Assembly: GCF_000972845.2 (NCBI RefSeq) | Contig: NC_040016.1 | Span: 5,476,701-5,540,700, forward strand | Length of the DNA stretch: 64,000 nt | From: Larimichthys crocea | Taxonomy: Eukaryota; Chordata; Actinopteri; Sciaenidae | Direction of reading: 5' to 3' | Shown: positions 1 through 21,075 of the stretch, piece by piece | How positions within the stretch are numbered: the first letter of the stretch is position 1 | How the letters are laid out: each line of letters starts with the position of its first letter | Made by a program: the position numbers and the translations under genes | Notes under the pieces: generated by a model | What the model saw: the letters and a program-made list of their open reading frames with translations, nothing else | What the model was told of the DNA's origin: nothing | Database searches by the model: none

Positions 1-9161
<9,161 letters not shown>

Positions 9162-10690
9162 GACTTCTGTCAGGAGAAACAACGAGAGAGCATTTGTTTT
9201 TAATCTGCTGAAGAAACTCTGTGTTAATGAGTGTGGAAAAACAGCAGCAGCGCTGTGGATAACTTCTACAACAGTTTGTGCGGTCACAGCAGTTAGCACC
9301 TAGCTGCGGCTAATGAACACATTCAATCCAAAAAACAAACAAAAAAAGACTAAACCTCGGCTTTAAGGGGTTTGAAGCGACTGCTGCTTCAAAGCCCTAC
9401 GTGTAAAGTCGACGCCACGAGTGTGAAAAGAAACATACGACACCTTTCTAACACATGAGTTGTTTGTAACCATTGAATTCAATCCATGGAAGCAGCCATC
9501 TTGTAACCAAACAAACCCGCTAACGCTGCCAGTCTGAAAAATGGCGGAAGCGACTGAAAAAGAAAAATACACGACAGCTAGCCAACCACACCGACAAAGA
9601 GATGCACCGAAACAGAACACAAATCCAATAAACTAATAGCGGACTAACAAAGCAGGGCGACACACTGTTGAAACGCGGGATTAATCCACAGTTTGAACCG
9701 CTATCGAGAGTCGGCTATTTTCATGCTTCTCTGGGAGTCGCCATATTGTAGCTATCAGGCTTAGCATTCTCTGCACCCCCTTTAACGTAATTAATAACAC
9801 AATAAAACCATTTAAAGCTCGCTTTAATGGTTGCAACAGTGTGGAGACTTCATGTCGCAACTCCCGTCGAATAATTTCCTGAACTCTACCTCGGGGTAAT
9901 CGTGGTATCCGAGTGGTTTCTGGCGCTAGCGGCTAGTCGCTCAGCCTAATTTGCACCAAGCTAACAGCGTTAGCCGTGCGGCTGAAATCTGTCAAAGCGT
10001 CGCCGGATTTTACAATTAAATGCAACGTGAATCCGTTTGAGTTTGACATGCATATGTTACCTGGTACAAATGTCGTTGCAAGACCACTCCTAAAACGCAG
10101 CTAAACGGAATTAAACTGCACAAACAGAGTGTTATTATGTTTCATGCCGTCTCTGGAAGCAGCCATCTTTTCGACGATCGGCCTAGCTCTACAGCTCCCA
10201 CAAGAAAAATGGCCGGACGGTATGTCACAACAAAACATAACAAACCCCAAAAGGCGCTCACGTTTTGGGCTTTTACTCACTTATTTCGATGCAGTAATTA
10301 CAAAAACACGCGTGTATGGTCTGATCTTGCGGCAATAATCCAAATTCATTCGATTTGTGAAGAAGTATTTCCTCTCATGCCTGCCTGGAAGCTGCCATCT
10401 TCTTGACAACCAGAGGCGGAGGAAAATGGAAGAGAGCTGGCGTCACCCAAAGTAAACATGGCGACCGAGACCCGCTCGCTCACCGCTTCAGACAGAAACG
10501 CATATACACGTTTTGTTATTTGCCGTTGTGGATAAGCCAACAGTGCTCGATATGACGAGGGGCTTCAAATAGCATGTGGAATCTGTATAAAGTAAACATA
10601 TAAGGAGTTTCAGCAAATTACAACAAGTTCTGTTATAGCGCCTGGCTTATTGTCCCTTACTAAAGATGGCGACATCCGCGCAACAGCAAC
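9162..10690 (-). promoter_or_regulatory. hcfc1 5' flank with a cluster of YY1-like sites
   Basis: This stretch lies upstream of the hcfc1 start codon and contains no convincing coding exon. It carries repeated GCCATCTT / AAnATGGC cores of the YY1 type. Cores reading toward hcfc1 are near 9488-9502, 9737-9748, 10155-10169 and 10387-10401. Cores in the opposite orientation are near 9537-9546, 10206-10216, 10453-10461 and 10660-10668. YY1 sites of this type commonly overlap transcription starts of housekeeping genes, so the region probably holds the hcfc1 core promoter(s). Transcription starts cannot be placed from sequence alone, and a divergent non-coding transcript is possible. Confidence 0.6.
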
Positions 10691-13600
10691 TTTTATTTTA
10701 ATATTGTAGCTGGTGCCGATTTTATTCCGTCACAAACGTACTTAGATGTGTCCATACACGCACAATAATAGTGTACAAGCACTAATTTACAGATTTAGCG
10801 CTCACACATATTAAAAGTTGCCACGCCCACATCCACCATCAGCGCGTCCTCCACTGCTACAAGTACTGCATTACTATAAAAGCGTCAATAAACCAAGCGT
10901 CCCTTTCTTTCAAATAGTGTATGTTCAGCCCCATTTTTCTGCTAGACTCAAACAGGAAATGAGAGAAAACGCTCTAAAATGTTGCCGCTTTGGATGAATG
11001 TTAAAGCCCCCTGTCTAATTTGGTTTGTGGAAATAGATCTGTGCGTAATTTTATCAGCGTTGTATTCAATTACTGTCCAAACTGAAATGGCACACCGTTT
11101 CACCAGATGTTTCCCAGACATGGTTCCCAAAGACACGAGCTTATTTAGTTACATGGAAATCATAACGTTTTTTATAAAATACAATATTAAAATGTGGGTT
11201 TGCATTTGACACATCACCAGGATCAACATCCTTACTAACTTGACTTCTGGAACACTCTCAAGCCCAGTAACATTTTACATCTTAGGAAAAATATGAAGTA
11301 AGATGTAATCCACGGCCTTCTGTTGAATTCACATTTGGGTATATGGTGATCTGACAAATAACACTGCACAAAGCACTTGATGCTAACACAAAACACACAT
11401 GTATCATTATTATGATTATTGTTATTACTACTACAATCTTCTATTTTGTTGCTAGTCTTTTGTTTTTTGTGGCTCTTCTTTTGATTATAGTATTATACTG
11501 CACTTAAATTTTCCTTATGTAATTTCATGATTTATTTTCTATACCGGGATATCTTTGGCTTTTATTTTATAACCATATAGTATATAAGCCTTACACATAT
11601 ATTAGAGTTTTCACTGATGTTGATTCCTGCTTGATCATCCACTTTAAGAAGCATTGATATTCGTCATACTAGTTACTACACCACTGAATGAAGTTCAAGT
11701 CAAGTCAACTTTATTATCAGTGCTACCATATGTACAGGACATACAAAGAATTGAAATTGCGCTTCCCTCTTATCCCCGGGGCAAACAGCAATAAACATGA
11801 AATATAAAATATAAGTAAAAGATTTAAAAATATAAAAAATATATATACAAGCTAAAAGACATCCAAAGTTCCCTTGTGACAGACACAAAAGATCTGTCAG
11901 CTCTAGAGTTTTTGAACCTGACCAATATATGTGGCCTACAGAATATGGCACAGTCTGCCTCATTGGAATTATTAATTTTGTTCGGAAAACAGTCGTCCTC
12001 TCATGCAATACATTGTTTGTCCATTAGATGACAGAGTTCAGTCGTTTTGCTATGAAGCAGTCACGTGTAAATACAACAGGGAGAAAGAAGGTGGTTTGTT
12101 CATTTTCATTTTCATATGCAAGTCAAAGAGTAAAGAATCATAATTAGAACTTAGAACACAGGAGGTTTCACCCATAGACCCTCTTCACAGCAGCCATTTT
12201 GACATGAAGTAGTAGGTAAACACAGGTGATACTGATCAATGATACTAGTTAAGGTTCTGTTCGATTCAGGTCAAATAGAGTCCGAATGCTGCTGTGGTGC
12301 AAGACGGTTCACTGGAAAGGCTCTGCTACAATAAACTAAACTGAACCTTAATTAGTATCATTGGAAAGACCTGTGGCTGTTTAGGTTGAAGCTCAGGTTC
12401 AAGATGTGCTGAGCTGTGCAAGGAATTACATGAGATCACCAGACCCCATGTCCTGCCCCAAGAGTTGCAGGGATTGAGAGAGGGGGATGACACACAGCAA
12501 AGGGCCAAAGGGCAGATCTGAGCCTTGGCCAATGCAGCAAGGACCGAGCCTTCAGATATGGGGCATACTCTAGCTAACATAAAAGGTAAAAATTACTATG
12601 GCACATAACCAGAGAACAAAATGCTCACACATTTGTATTTCTTTTATGTGTTATATAATACTAACAGAATAGAAACTTGTTTTTCAGTGGAAGTATTTTT
12701 TTAAATGTATATCTATAACAGAACACAACTGCAATTACTGTATGTCCATGTTCTATTTGATTCAATATTCTACATAATATTATGTTATTGTTATTCTATC
12801 CTCTGACCTTTGTTACAAACACAAACATAAATCTTCCTTCAGTGTCCCATAACAATCTAAGATTTAACACTGTCCCTACATGCTAGAATAGAAAATCTCC
12901 TCACAAACATTTTTTAGGGTATTGACTTTACTTTAGATCCAGCAGTAGACATACTGGGCATAGCTCCTGATGTTATGATAGACATAAACTTCTTTACTGA
13001 GAATTCTGCAGAAAAAACAATTACAGCTTCCTGTTTGAAGCCAAACCCCCCCAATATAACAGAATAGAGAGAGGGTAAAAAATGTCTTCATCATAGAGAA
13101 AAACACAGCAAGGTGACAGTTAAAAACACACAGGTTTGCTTAAATTTGGTTATCAGCAATGCAGGCAATGTCAGAACTCTAGTCACCTAATTTTTCCGTT
13201 GTGTTTCCTTTTTTCTATTTTTAGTTGTCTTTTTGATACTACAATTGATACTAAGTGTAAGCATCCAATGCTGTATGTTGCCAAGGAAAGATAAATTTCA
13301 TGATAAGGTGTGTTGACCTGACTATATGTTGTCTGTCTGTCTGTCTGTCTGAAAATCTCCTCACACAGGCAATCTGTTAAAAACTGAGTTAAAACTCATG
13401 AATGAATTCTTAATACTTGATCTATCCTTCATCAATGAGAGTAAAACATATTTCTAAATCCATATATTGATTAATGAACAGAAAGGAAAAAAAACATATT
13501 CAAATGAATTCAAAGATCAAACATGATGACAGCCTTTTTTCTCAAATGTACAAAAAACAAAACAAAACAACAGCACTAAGCTAGTGGAAATATGTCTCAC

Positions 13601-15098
13601 ATGCACTGCAGAAAAGGGATTTATTCTGATGTCGTGGAAACAGATTGACACTCATTAAGCACATCAGTGAGACAGTGACTGAATAAATGGAGGCAAAACT
13701 TCCAAGAAACACAACCTGATTTGAACCTGTCTTGAAATAAATATGTATAATAAATCAGTTTCCGCTTAGCTAATATCGGTGATCTAAATCAGCTTAAACC
13801 ACAAAAACAAGAAATCTTCACTCTTTTGTTTTAATATACTGTCAATCAATGTTCACCCACAGTGAACAAACAGAGAATTAAACAGGTCACTGGAGCTGGA
13901 GCTGATCTGAGCTGCCTGTAATGGTTTATGCACGGTAAGAGTCTTAGGGACTGGCTGGAGAATTAAACTTTGAAAGCCTAAAAAGATCACACTGTAAAGC
14001 CTCATAAGTGATACAGATCAAGGCAGCACGACAAGTCTTTTTTAAAAGAAGTGTATGTGGGTTTTTACCCACCACAAGCATCACAGCAGATCAGTATGTC
14101 AGCTGTAGTGTTTTTACATCTTACACATTGTTTGGATTCAAGAACCTGTATTCTGTCCCTAAATAAATATAATAATAATAAAAAATAAAAATGATAAAAG
14201 TAATAAATAATTATATAAGTGCTTGTGTCCTCAAGCAGTTTGAAATGGCAATATATTATGCAAAACCCCATTAACTTCCAATAGGAGTTTAGAAAACTGT
14301 CAAGATTTTATTTTTAGTTTGTAGTTTGTGACCCTGCTTGCTGCTCAGAGTAATACTGTAGTAATGATGGTTAAGATGTTAATCAATAATACTGACATTA
14401 AAACCACTGATATTGTCTAATGCAATGCACCTGCTTATTTTCATATTATGTTAATAAAATACTCATATAAAATACATTTATTTAAGTCTTTGTTTTTCAA
14501 CTTTAGAGTTAACTTTGTGAGAGCAGAAGACTTCTCTGCACCTTCCACGCTCAACACAGGGTAATCCTTCCTTGATCCTGATACGATAACGAAGGCAGAG
14601 ATCATCCATCCTAATACTATCAGCAAGTAGGTTACACAGGGACAAACTGAATGTGATTAGCAGTTGTAATAGCTCAGATGACCAGATTATCCAGAACAAT
14701 GTCCTTCCGTCCTGATTGGATCCTATTGATCCAGCGTGGACACTAAGAGACTAAAATGGACTCATATGTTTACTTCTAGAAACATCTAGAAAAAGTGCCG
14801 CTAATATATATCCTAATATCTTGTATTGGCTTCTAGCCTGTGTCTTTTATTCACTGTCCATTATATTTCTAGATGTTGTTACATCATGGTCCTCCTAATT
14901 GAAGTTAGGATTTCTTTCTGCTCAGCAAATTAAGCAATTAATTATTCAATCATTCAATTAATTAAATGCTCAGTCAGAAAGCACTATAAATTTACTCCCA
15001 GTCCTCTATACCTGCAGTGCACCTGGAGACACTGACCTGACCATCACATAAGAAGCAAATTTTGACTTTTCCTTTTTACACAGGGCAAAATTAACAAA
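10691..15098. other. Intergenic, hcfc1 to opsin array; AT-rich with old repeats
   Basis: No intact gene is seen. From about 11695 to 12020 there is a fish interspersed repeat opening with AAGTCAAGTCAACTTTATT and containing TGTACAGGACATACA, probably a LINE/SINE 3' region. A short TCTG microsatellite lies at about 13330-13351. A possible exon-like remnant on the minus strand near 14086-14160 is listed separately. Just before the opsin start, ACTATAAATT at about 14981-14990 is a candidate TATA element for the first SWS2A gene. Confidence 0.55.
14086..14160 (-). pseudogene. Exon-like Cys-rich fragment, unidentified
   Basis: On the minus strand a TTTATTTAG acceptor is followed by an open stretch encoding VLESKQCVRCKNTT, ADILICCDACGG and then a GGTAAAAA donor-like sequence. 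The CxxC...CCxxC spacing resembles a zinc-binding motif. About 400 bp upstream on the same strand (14510-14660) a second open segment encodes MDDLCLRYRIRIKEGLPC and a further Cys-rich stretch, but no clear donor follows it. I do not recognise the family. It could be a decayed gene or chance, and the call is weak. Confidence 0.2.
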
Positions 15099-16833
15099 AT
15101 GAAACACGGCCGTGTCACAGAGCTTCCGGAGGATTTCTACATCCCCATTCCTCTGGATACGAACAACATCACGTCTCTCAGTCCCTTCCTGGTCCCTCAG
15201 GACCACCTAGCAAACTCAGGCACTTTTTATGCAATGGCCGTATATATGTTTTTCATATTTACTGTGGGCACTAGCATCAATGTGCTTACAATTGCATGCA
15301 CCATCCAGTACAAGAAGCTCCGGTCCCACCTCAACTTCATCCTGGTGAACTTGGCCGTGGCAAACCTTCTTGTGTCCTGTGTGGGCTCCTTCACTGGCTT
15401 CTCTGCCTTTGCATCCAGATATTTCATCTTTGGACCGCTAGCATGCAAGATTGAAGGCTTCATGGTTACACTTGGTGGTAAGACAAACTTTGAGAAACAG
15501 ACATATAAAATCATAATACTTTAGTTTTAATGAGCCAATAGAAAATGCTTTAATCCTACTTATGTCATTCCAGGTATGGTAAGCCTGTGGTCTTTAGCGG
15601 TCATAGCTTTTGAAAGATGGCTAGTCATCTGCAAACCACTTGGTAACTTTATTTTCAAGCCTGACCATGCTTTAGCTTGTTGTGTCTTCACCTGGGTGTT
15701 TGCACTGATTGCCTCAGTTCCTCCACTGTTCGGATGGAGCAGGTTAGTAATCACTCACACAAATATGCAATGATTGTAATGCAATGTCATGTACACTCAG
15801 TGTGCTCTTGTGATTATCTCTGCAGGTATATCCCAGAAGGCATGCAGTGCTCCTGTGGTCCAGACTGGTACACCACAAACAACAAATATAACAACGAATC
15901 CTATGTGATGTTCCTGTTCTGTTTCTGCTTTGCTGTTCCCCTTGGGACCATTGTCTTCTGTTACTCCCAGCTACTCATTACACTGAAAATGGTGAGGATA
16001 AGTTAAAAAAGGAGTAATGGTTGGTAATATGTGCATAAAACAAAATTGTATCTCCTGTGTGATGAAATCTTTTGTTGTAGGGACGACAAAACATGCAGAA
16101 CTCAGATGTTATGAGACACAAATGATTTCTCTCACTCACCAGGCAGCAAAGGCCCAAGCTGAATCTGCTTCCACTCAGAAAGCAGAGAGGGAGGTGACCA
16201 GGATGGTGGTCATCATGGTGCTGGGCTTCCTGGTGTGCTGGTTGCCTTACGCCTCTTTTTCTCTTTGGATTGTCAACCATCGTGGGCAGCCCTTTGACCT
16301 GAGATTTGCTACTGTACCTTCAGTCTTTTCTAAGTCTTCTGCAGTTTACAACCCAGTCATCTATGTTCTCCTCAATAAACAGGTCTGTTGGATGTCCTAT
16401 CTGATACACACTGTGTAGATGAAAAACTTGATATGCTTCATGTTTTGGAGGCAGAAAACATTCATGTTGCCTTTGGAAAGTACAGTTTATGGTTGCTCCT
16501 ATTATCAGGCTTGTAATTCAGGATGACGTGACAACAAATGCAGAACCTTAGGCTAAATATAGTGCAGTAGTACAGTGCAGGCTTAATTGTTATGGAAAGA
16601 TGGTGTGGCTGATGAGAAATAGAGAACTAAGAACCTAAATATATAGAATTTCATATCAAATGTCATCTAATTGAACTTTTTAGCAGTTAACAGTTTTCTA
16701 ATGTATTTTTAAAAAATGTGTTTTTCAGTTTCGTTTGTGCATGATGAAGATGCTGGGGATGGGTGGAGGTGAGGATGACGAATCGTCGACTCAGACGTCA
16801 GTGACTGAAGTCTCCAAAGTTGGGCCTGCATAG
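15099..16833 (+). CDS. sws2a: Short-wave-sensitive 2A cone opsin, first copy
   Basis: This is a cone visual pigment apoprotein: a rhodopsin-class GPCR that binds retinal and signals through cone transducin. There are five exons, 15099-15477, 15574-15742, 15826-15991, 16143-16382 and 16729-16833, encoding 352 aa. All junctions are GT-AG and in the standard SWS2 positions. Diagnostic features: N-terminus [17 protein letters not shown] glycosylation site; Cys110/Cys187 disulphide partners (LACK, CSCGPDW); counterion Glu113 (KIEGF); ERW in place of ERY; Schiff-base Lys296 ([11 protein letters not shown]); and tail ending VSKVGPA. In bovine numbering the tuning-related sites read Gly94, Ala97, Met116, Thr118, Ala269 and Ser292. 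It is intact, with a candidate polyadenylation signal near 16891. Percomorphs often carry SWS2A-alpha and -beta; I cannot assign which this is without a tree. Confidence 0.96.
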
Positions 16834-18282
16834 ACTGCGCATCAGGACTGTTAACTTCTCTGCCACTAATGATCTGTGAACTGTAAATTACAATAAAAGT
16901 ATGTGTGTTTTGTCATTGGAAACAACTATATATATACAGAATGTAACAACTCAAATAATTAAGAAAAGATAAATAACCTGCAAAGCAAAAAATAAAAAAA
17001 ATAGAAACAGCACATTCATTGGTTTGGACTATACAGTTTCCTGTGTTGTAAGGGACATATTCACTGCAACATGTAAGAGGTTCTTACAGAAGCTGTGTGG
17101 GCAAGTGAGTCTGAATTTCCTGAGGAATTCAAAAATGCAGTGTGGTGACAGGAAGATTATTTTAGTAACTTTTAATGTTTTTAAACTTTTCAAAATACTG
17201 CTCAGCATGGTTATGTTTTTGTACAATGAACTGCATAGATGTTGAATGTTAGTCCTATGGGCGATGATACACACATTTTTGCACAGTAAATATAAAAAAA
17301 GATGCTCAGATTAAATTATTTCAGCAGTACCAGATTAAAATGACTGTTATATATGATTGTAGTGCTTTTAATGTCCCCTCTTTGTCAATTTTAAATTCAT
17401 CCTTTGCAATATCTACCACCAGTTTCCTCAATTTCCATTTGTGCACTGGGTTGTTGGAATGACAAAGTAACAGTACAGTGAGCACCTTCTGCAGATACTC
17501 TGTTCTTAACCGCTGCATCCTTTATGGTCAGGGAAAGAGGAAAAATGCCAAAAGGTAGCATTAAGCTTTGCTTTAAACCAGTGGAGTGGATTATAAACGG
17601 CTACAGAACATGCGATGATCAGACTTAGTGTAATTGGAAACCAGATTAACGGGCAAAGACCTGCTGCACTTTTCCATAAGGAAGAGGGATTAACCTGTTT
17701 AACCAGGTTTCAGTGTTCAGATACACAAGTCAAGCCAAAAAAAAATTTATGCAATCCAAAATCACAATTTGCCTTAAGGGGCTTTACATTTAACACCATG
17801 TGTTCTTAGACCCCAGTTCTAAAGATCTTCTCTATCTCTTAAGCAGCAGTTGGACAATCATCAGTGAGTGTGTCTATTTTCCAGTGACAATCACACCATA
17901 TTAAATTTGCTGCATGGGGCAACAGGTTGTTTCATCCTCAACCCTTCACACGAACTGCACCGTAAACCTATTAAGCAGCACAGACTAAAGGGAAAACAAC
18001 ACATGCCTTACACTAATTTGTGCAATCCCCAAACAACCTCTCAATCTTAGTTAATCAATTAACCCCGTAAATGGGATGAGTGGCATCCCCGGGAGATTTA
18101 TAAGTCAGTTCACAAGAAGACCTTTCATTAGAGATGTTAGGGGCGCAGACTTTAACATTACTCATCTCTATCTGCTAGACCTTTGTTCTTTATTCTTATA
18201 GGTGATATAGTTAAATCTACAACATAAGTGAGGAGAACACCTCAGGTATTATTGTGATCAATAGTCATAAAAAAGCGGCTAA
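16834..18282. other. Intergenic between the two SWS2A genes
   Basis: It holds the 3' flank of the first SWS2A and the promoter of the second. A minus-strand open stretch at 17321-17518 (RLRTEYLQKVLTVLLLCHSN onward) follows a plausible pyrimidine-AG and looks codon-like, but no family is recognised and it may be chance. Around 17735-17820 is a fragment of a fish repeat (CACAATTTGCCTTAAGGGG, GGCTTTACA) related to the one in the gnl3l intron. A GGGATTAAC at about 17686 is a CRX/OTX-type core, and TTTATAAG at about 18095 is a candidate TATA box about 185 bp before the next opsin start. Confidence 0.5.
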
Positions 18283-20349
18283 ATGAGGACAAATTGGGAC
18301 ATGGAGCTGCCGGAAGACTTCTGGATACCCATCCCTCTGGACACCCACAACATCACGTCCCTGAGTCCTTTCTTGGTTCCTCAAGACCACTTGGGGGGAT
18401 TGGGCACCTTCTACTCCATGACAGGATTCATGTTTTTTGTATTTGTGGTTGGCACTGGCATTAACATCCTCACCATTGCATGCACCATCCAATACAAGAA
18501 GCTCCGGTCCCACCTCAACTACATCCTTGTGAACTTGGCCGTGGCAAACCTTCTTGTGTCCTGTGTGGGCTCCTTCACTGCCTGCTGCTCTTTTGCATCC
18601 AGATATTTCATCTTTGGACCACTGGCATGCAAGATTGAAGGCTTTGCGGCTACACTTGGTGGTAAGACTTTTATGCAGTTTTATGAAATATAAAAACCAT
18701 TCCATTTGAATGTGCCTTCTATTATTGGACTTTAATTGGTGATTTGTCTTTGTCATTCCAGGTATGGTAAGCCTGTGGTGTGATTTGTCTTTGTCATTCC
18801 AGGTATGGTAAGCCTGTGGTCTTTAGCTGTCATAGCTTTTGAAAGATGGATAGTCATCTGCAAACCACTTGGTAACTTTATTTTCAAGCCTGACCATGCT
18901 TTAGCTTGTTGTGTCTTCACCTGGGTGTTTGCACTAATTGCCTCAGTTCCTCCACTGTTTGGATGGAGCAGGTAAGCAACAGAAACCAACCTACACACTG
19001 AAACCCATATCAAAATTGAAAAATTGGGAGGCTGGGATATACACTCTATGCTCTTGTGATTATCTCTCCAGGTATATCCCAGAAGGCCTGCAGTGCTCCT
19101 GTGGTCCAGACTGGTACACCACAAACAACAAATATAACAACGAATCCTATGTGATGTTTCTGTTCTGCTTCTGTTTTGCTGTTCCCTTCACCACCATTGT
19201 CTTCTGCTATTCCCAGCTACTGATTACACTGAAACTGGTGAGGCAAATACATCACAAATAGCATCAAAAAGCTCAAATGATGTTAGTTTGGTTCACTGAA
19301 AAAGGGTTTTAAAATTTTACACATGACACCAAAAGAGTCTTTTCGGGATTGAGTAACATTTATATTTGAACGCACTTATGTCTTATCAAAGCCAAAGTTT
19401 ATCAGTACAATCATCATCAATCTCTACCATCTGACTATAAAACAAAATGCAAAATGAATGTATCAGAAAATACTTGTAAATACTAACATGCAGTGACTGC
19501 AGTCCACACTGGCTTTGTAACATCTAACAAGTCTTTGACCAAACTCACCTCTTCTCTTCATCAGGCAGCGAAGGCACAAGCTGAGTCTGCCTCCACCCAG
19601 AAAGCAGAGAAAGAGGTGACCAGGATGGTGGTCCTCATGGTGATGGGCTTCCTGGTGTGCTGGTTGCCTTACGCCTCCTTTGCTGTTTGGGTTGTGAATA
19701 ACCGTGGGCAACCATTCGACCTGAGACTGGCCACCATACCTTCCTGCTTCTCAAAGGCCTCTGCAGTCTACAACCCAATAATCTATATTTTCTTCAATAA
19801 ACAGGTGTGTTAAAAGTTGTGATGATCAACGGATTTGAAATAAAGTTACACTAATTTAACTCTAACACTTTAATTTGTTGGAAAGAAGTATGTGGGACAG
19901 CTGGCAGCATGGCATTCCCAACTTTCTGGGGCGGAAAATGTGCTAAAATAGTCGTGTGTTGATCACATGTGTACTATTTTATTATCTTATGTACTCGTAT
20001 CTCATGTGACAGACAGCTGAGGTACATGAGGGCAACATTTTATGTTACAACATGTATAGTTTTTTAATTTCCCCCTCTGGCTTTCAACAGACCATAGTCC
20101 ATAGTAACACTGTGTATTTAATACAAATAAATGGAGAAGAATAAGGAGCTGGATGCAGAGACTTATTTCTGTTTTGTTGCTACGATGATTGATTGCTCTA
20201 CAGAGTCAATGTATCTATCTCATTGATCTGTTTTTCTCTTTCAGTTTCGCTCATGCATAATGAAGATGCTGGGGATGGGTGGAGGTGAGGATGAAGAGTC
20301 ATCGACTCACTCGTCAGTGACTGAAGTCTCTAAAGTTGGGCCTGCATAG
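18283..20349 (+). CDS. sws2a: Short-wave-sensitive 2A cone opsin, second copy
   Basis: This is a paralogue of the gene 1.5 kb upstream, with the same role in cones. Exons are 18283-18661, 18803-18971, 19072-19237, 19565-19804 and 20245-20349, encoding 352 aa; each exon is exactly as long as in the first copy. It keeps Cys110 and Cys187, Glu113 ([11 protein letters not shown]), ERW, Lys296 ([11 protein letters not shown]) and the VSKVGPA tail. Tuning-related sites read Ala94, Ser97, Ala116, Thr118, Ala269 and Ser292, so it differs from the first copy at 94, 97 and 116 but not at 269 or 292. Exon 2 and the start of exon 3 are almost identical to the first copy while other parts differ more, suggesting gene conversion. 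The exon 2 acceptor is tandemly duplicated (see 18741-18822). The gene is functional only if the second acceptor is used. Confidence 0.95.
18741..18822 (+). repeat. 41 bp tandem duplication spanning the intron 1 / exon 2 acceptor of SWS2A copy 2
   Basis: The unit starts GATTTGTCTTTGTCATTCCA and runs through the AG acceptor into the first 18 bases of exon 2 (GTATGGTAAGCCTGTGGT). It occurs at 18741 and again at 18782; 39 bases are identical. Two equally good acceptors therefore lie 41 bp apart, with exon starts at 18762 and 18803. Since 41 is not a multiple of three, use of the first shifts the frame. The first SWS2A gene has a single copy here. Confidence 0.92.
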
Positions 20350-21075
20350 ACTGCACATCAAGACTGTTAACTTCTCTGCCACCGGTGATTGTGAATTGTA
20401 AATACTTATGTCTTATGTGAAAAATATATAGGAAATGTATATAATAAATAATAAATCATAAACAATCAGCAAAATAAAAAAAATAAAAATGCAAACATGT
20501 ATTTGGTGTTTGTGTGTTGCTGACACTGGTGTGGAAGTTTCTTTATAAACTGTATATTTCTGTACTGTATACTGTATATTTCAAATCATAAATTTCAAAT
20601 CATAAACTTACAAGTAAAGTTCACATACAACCACATTCACTTAGGGGAACATCAGTGAAATTTGTGATAGTTTATTCCTTTTAAGAATGATATTTATTTG
20701 TTTTTCTAAGTACAAAATGGACTAATGGGAGACAAATACATGCAACTGACCTCCTGAACTGATTCTTAAACGCAGGGCTGTTACTCAGCTCTAGTCCTGG
20801 GGATACTTATCTCTATATCAATAGCAGCAAGTTGTCATGGGAGTATGTGATTTGTGTGCACGTACACAAACTACAAGGATGTGTGGTCTGTCAACCAAAG
20901 CTTTTCTGTAAATCTCATTCAAGAGCCATTCAAGGTGAATCAGAGTAATCTTAAATGACCTATAATTGCAGTTTTAAATCCCCACCAGAGAGTGGACGAA
21001 ATGCTGTCAGAACACATTAAAAACATCAAGTGCATCAGTATCATTTGAAAGTAAAGGTAATAGTCTTTGTCAACA
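20350..21075. other. Intergenic, SWS2A copy 2 to SWS2B pseudogene
   Basis: AT-rich non-coding sequence. The first ~60 bases after the SWS2A stop match the 3' UTR of the first SWS2A gene closely. Candidate polyadenylation signals (AATAAA) lie near 20443-20475. No gene or clear repeat is recognised in the rest. Confidence 0.5.

Noticed and set aside
12326..12580. 84-codon minus-strand open frame
   Set aside because: No conserved motif or splice context; its Cys/Ser/Leu-rich composition looks like chance or an old repeat.
15099..20349. Considered whether the two intact short-wave opsins could be RH2 (green) genes
   Set aside because: The [14 protein letters not shown]-terminus, [18 protein letters not shown] loop, VSKVGPA tail and hcfc1-LWS synteny are SWS2 features.
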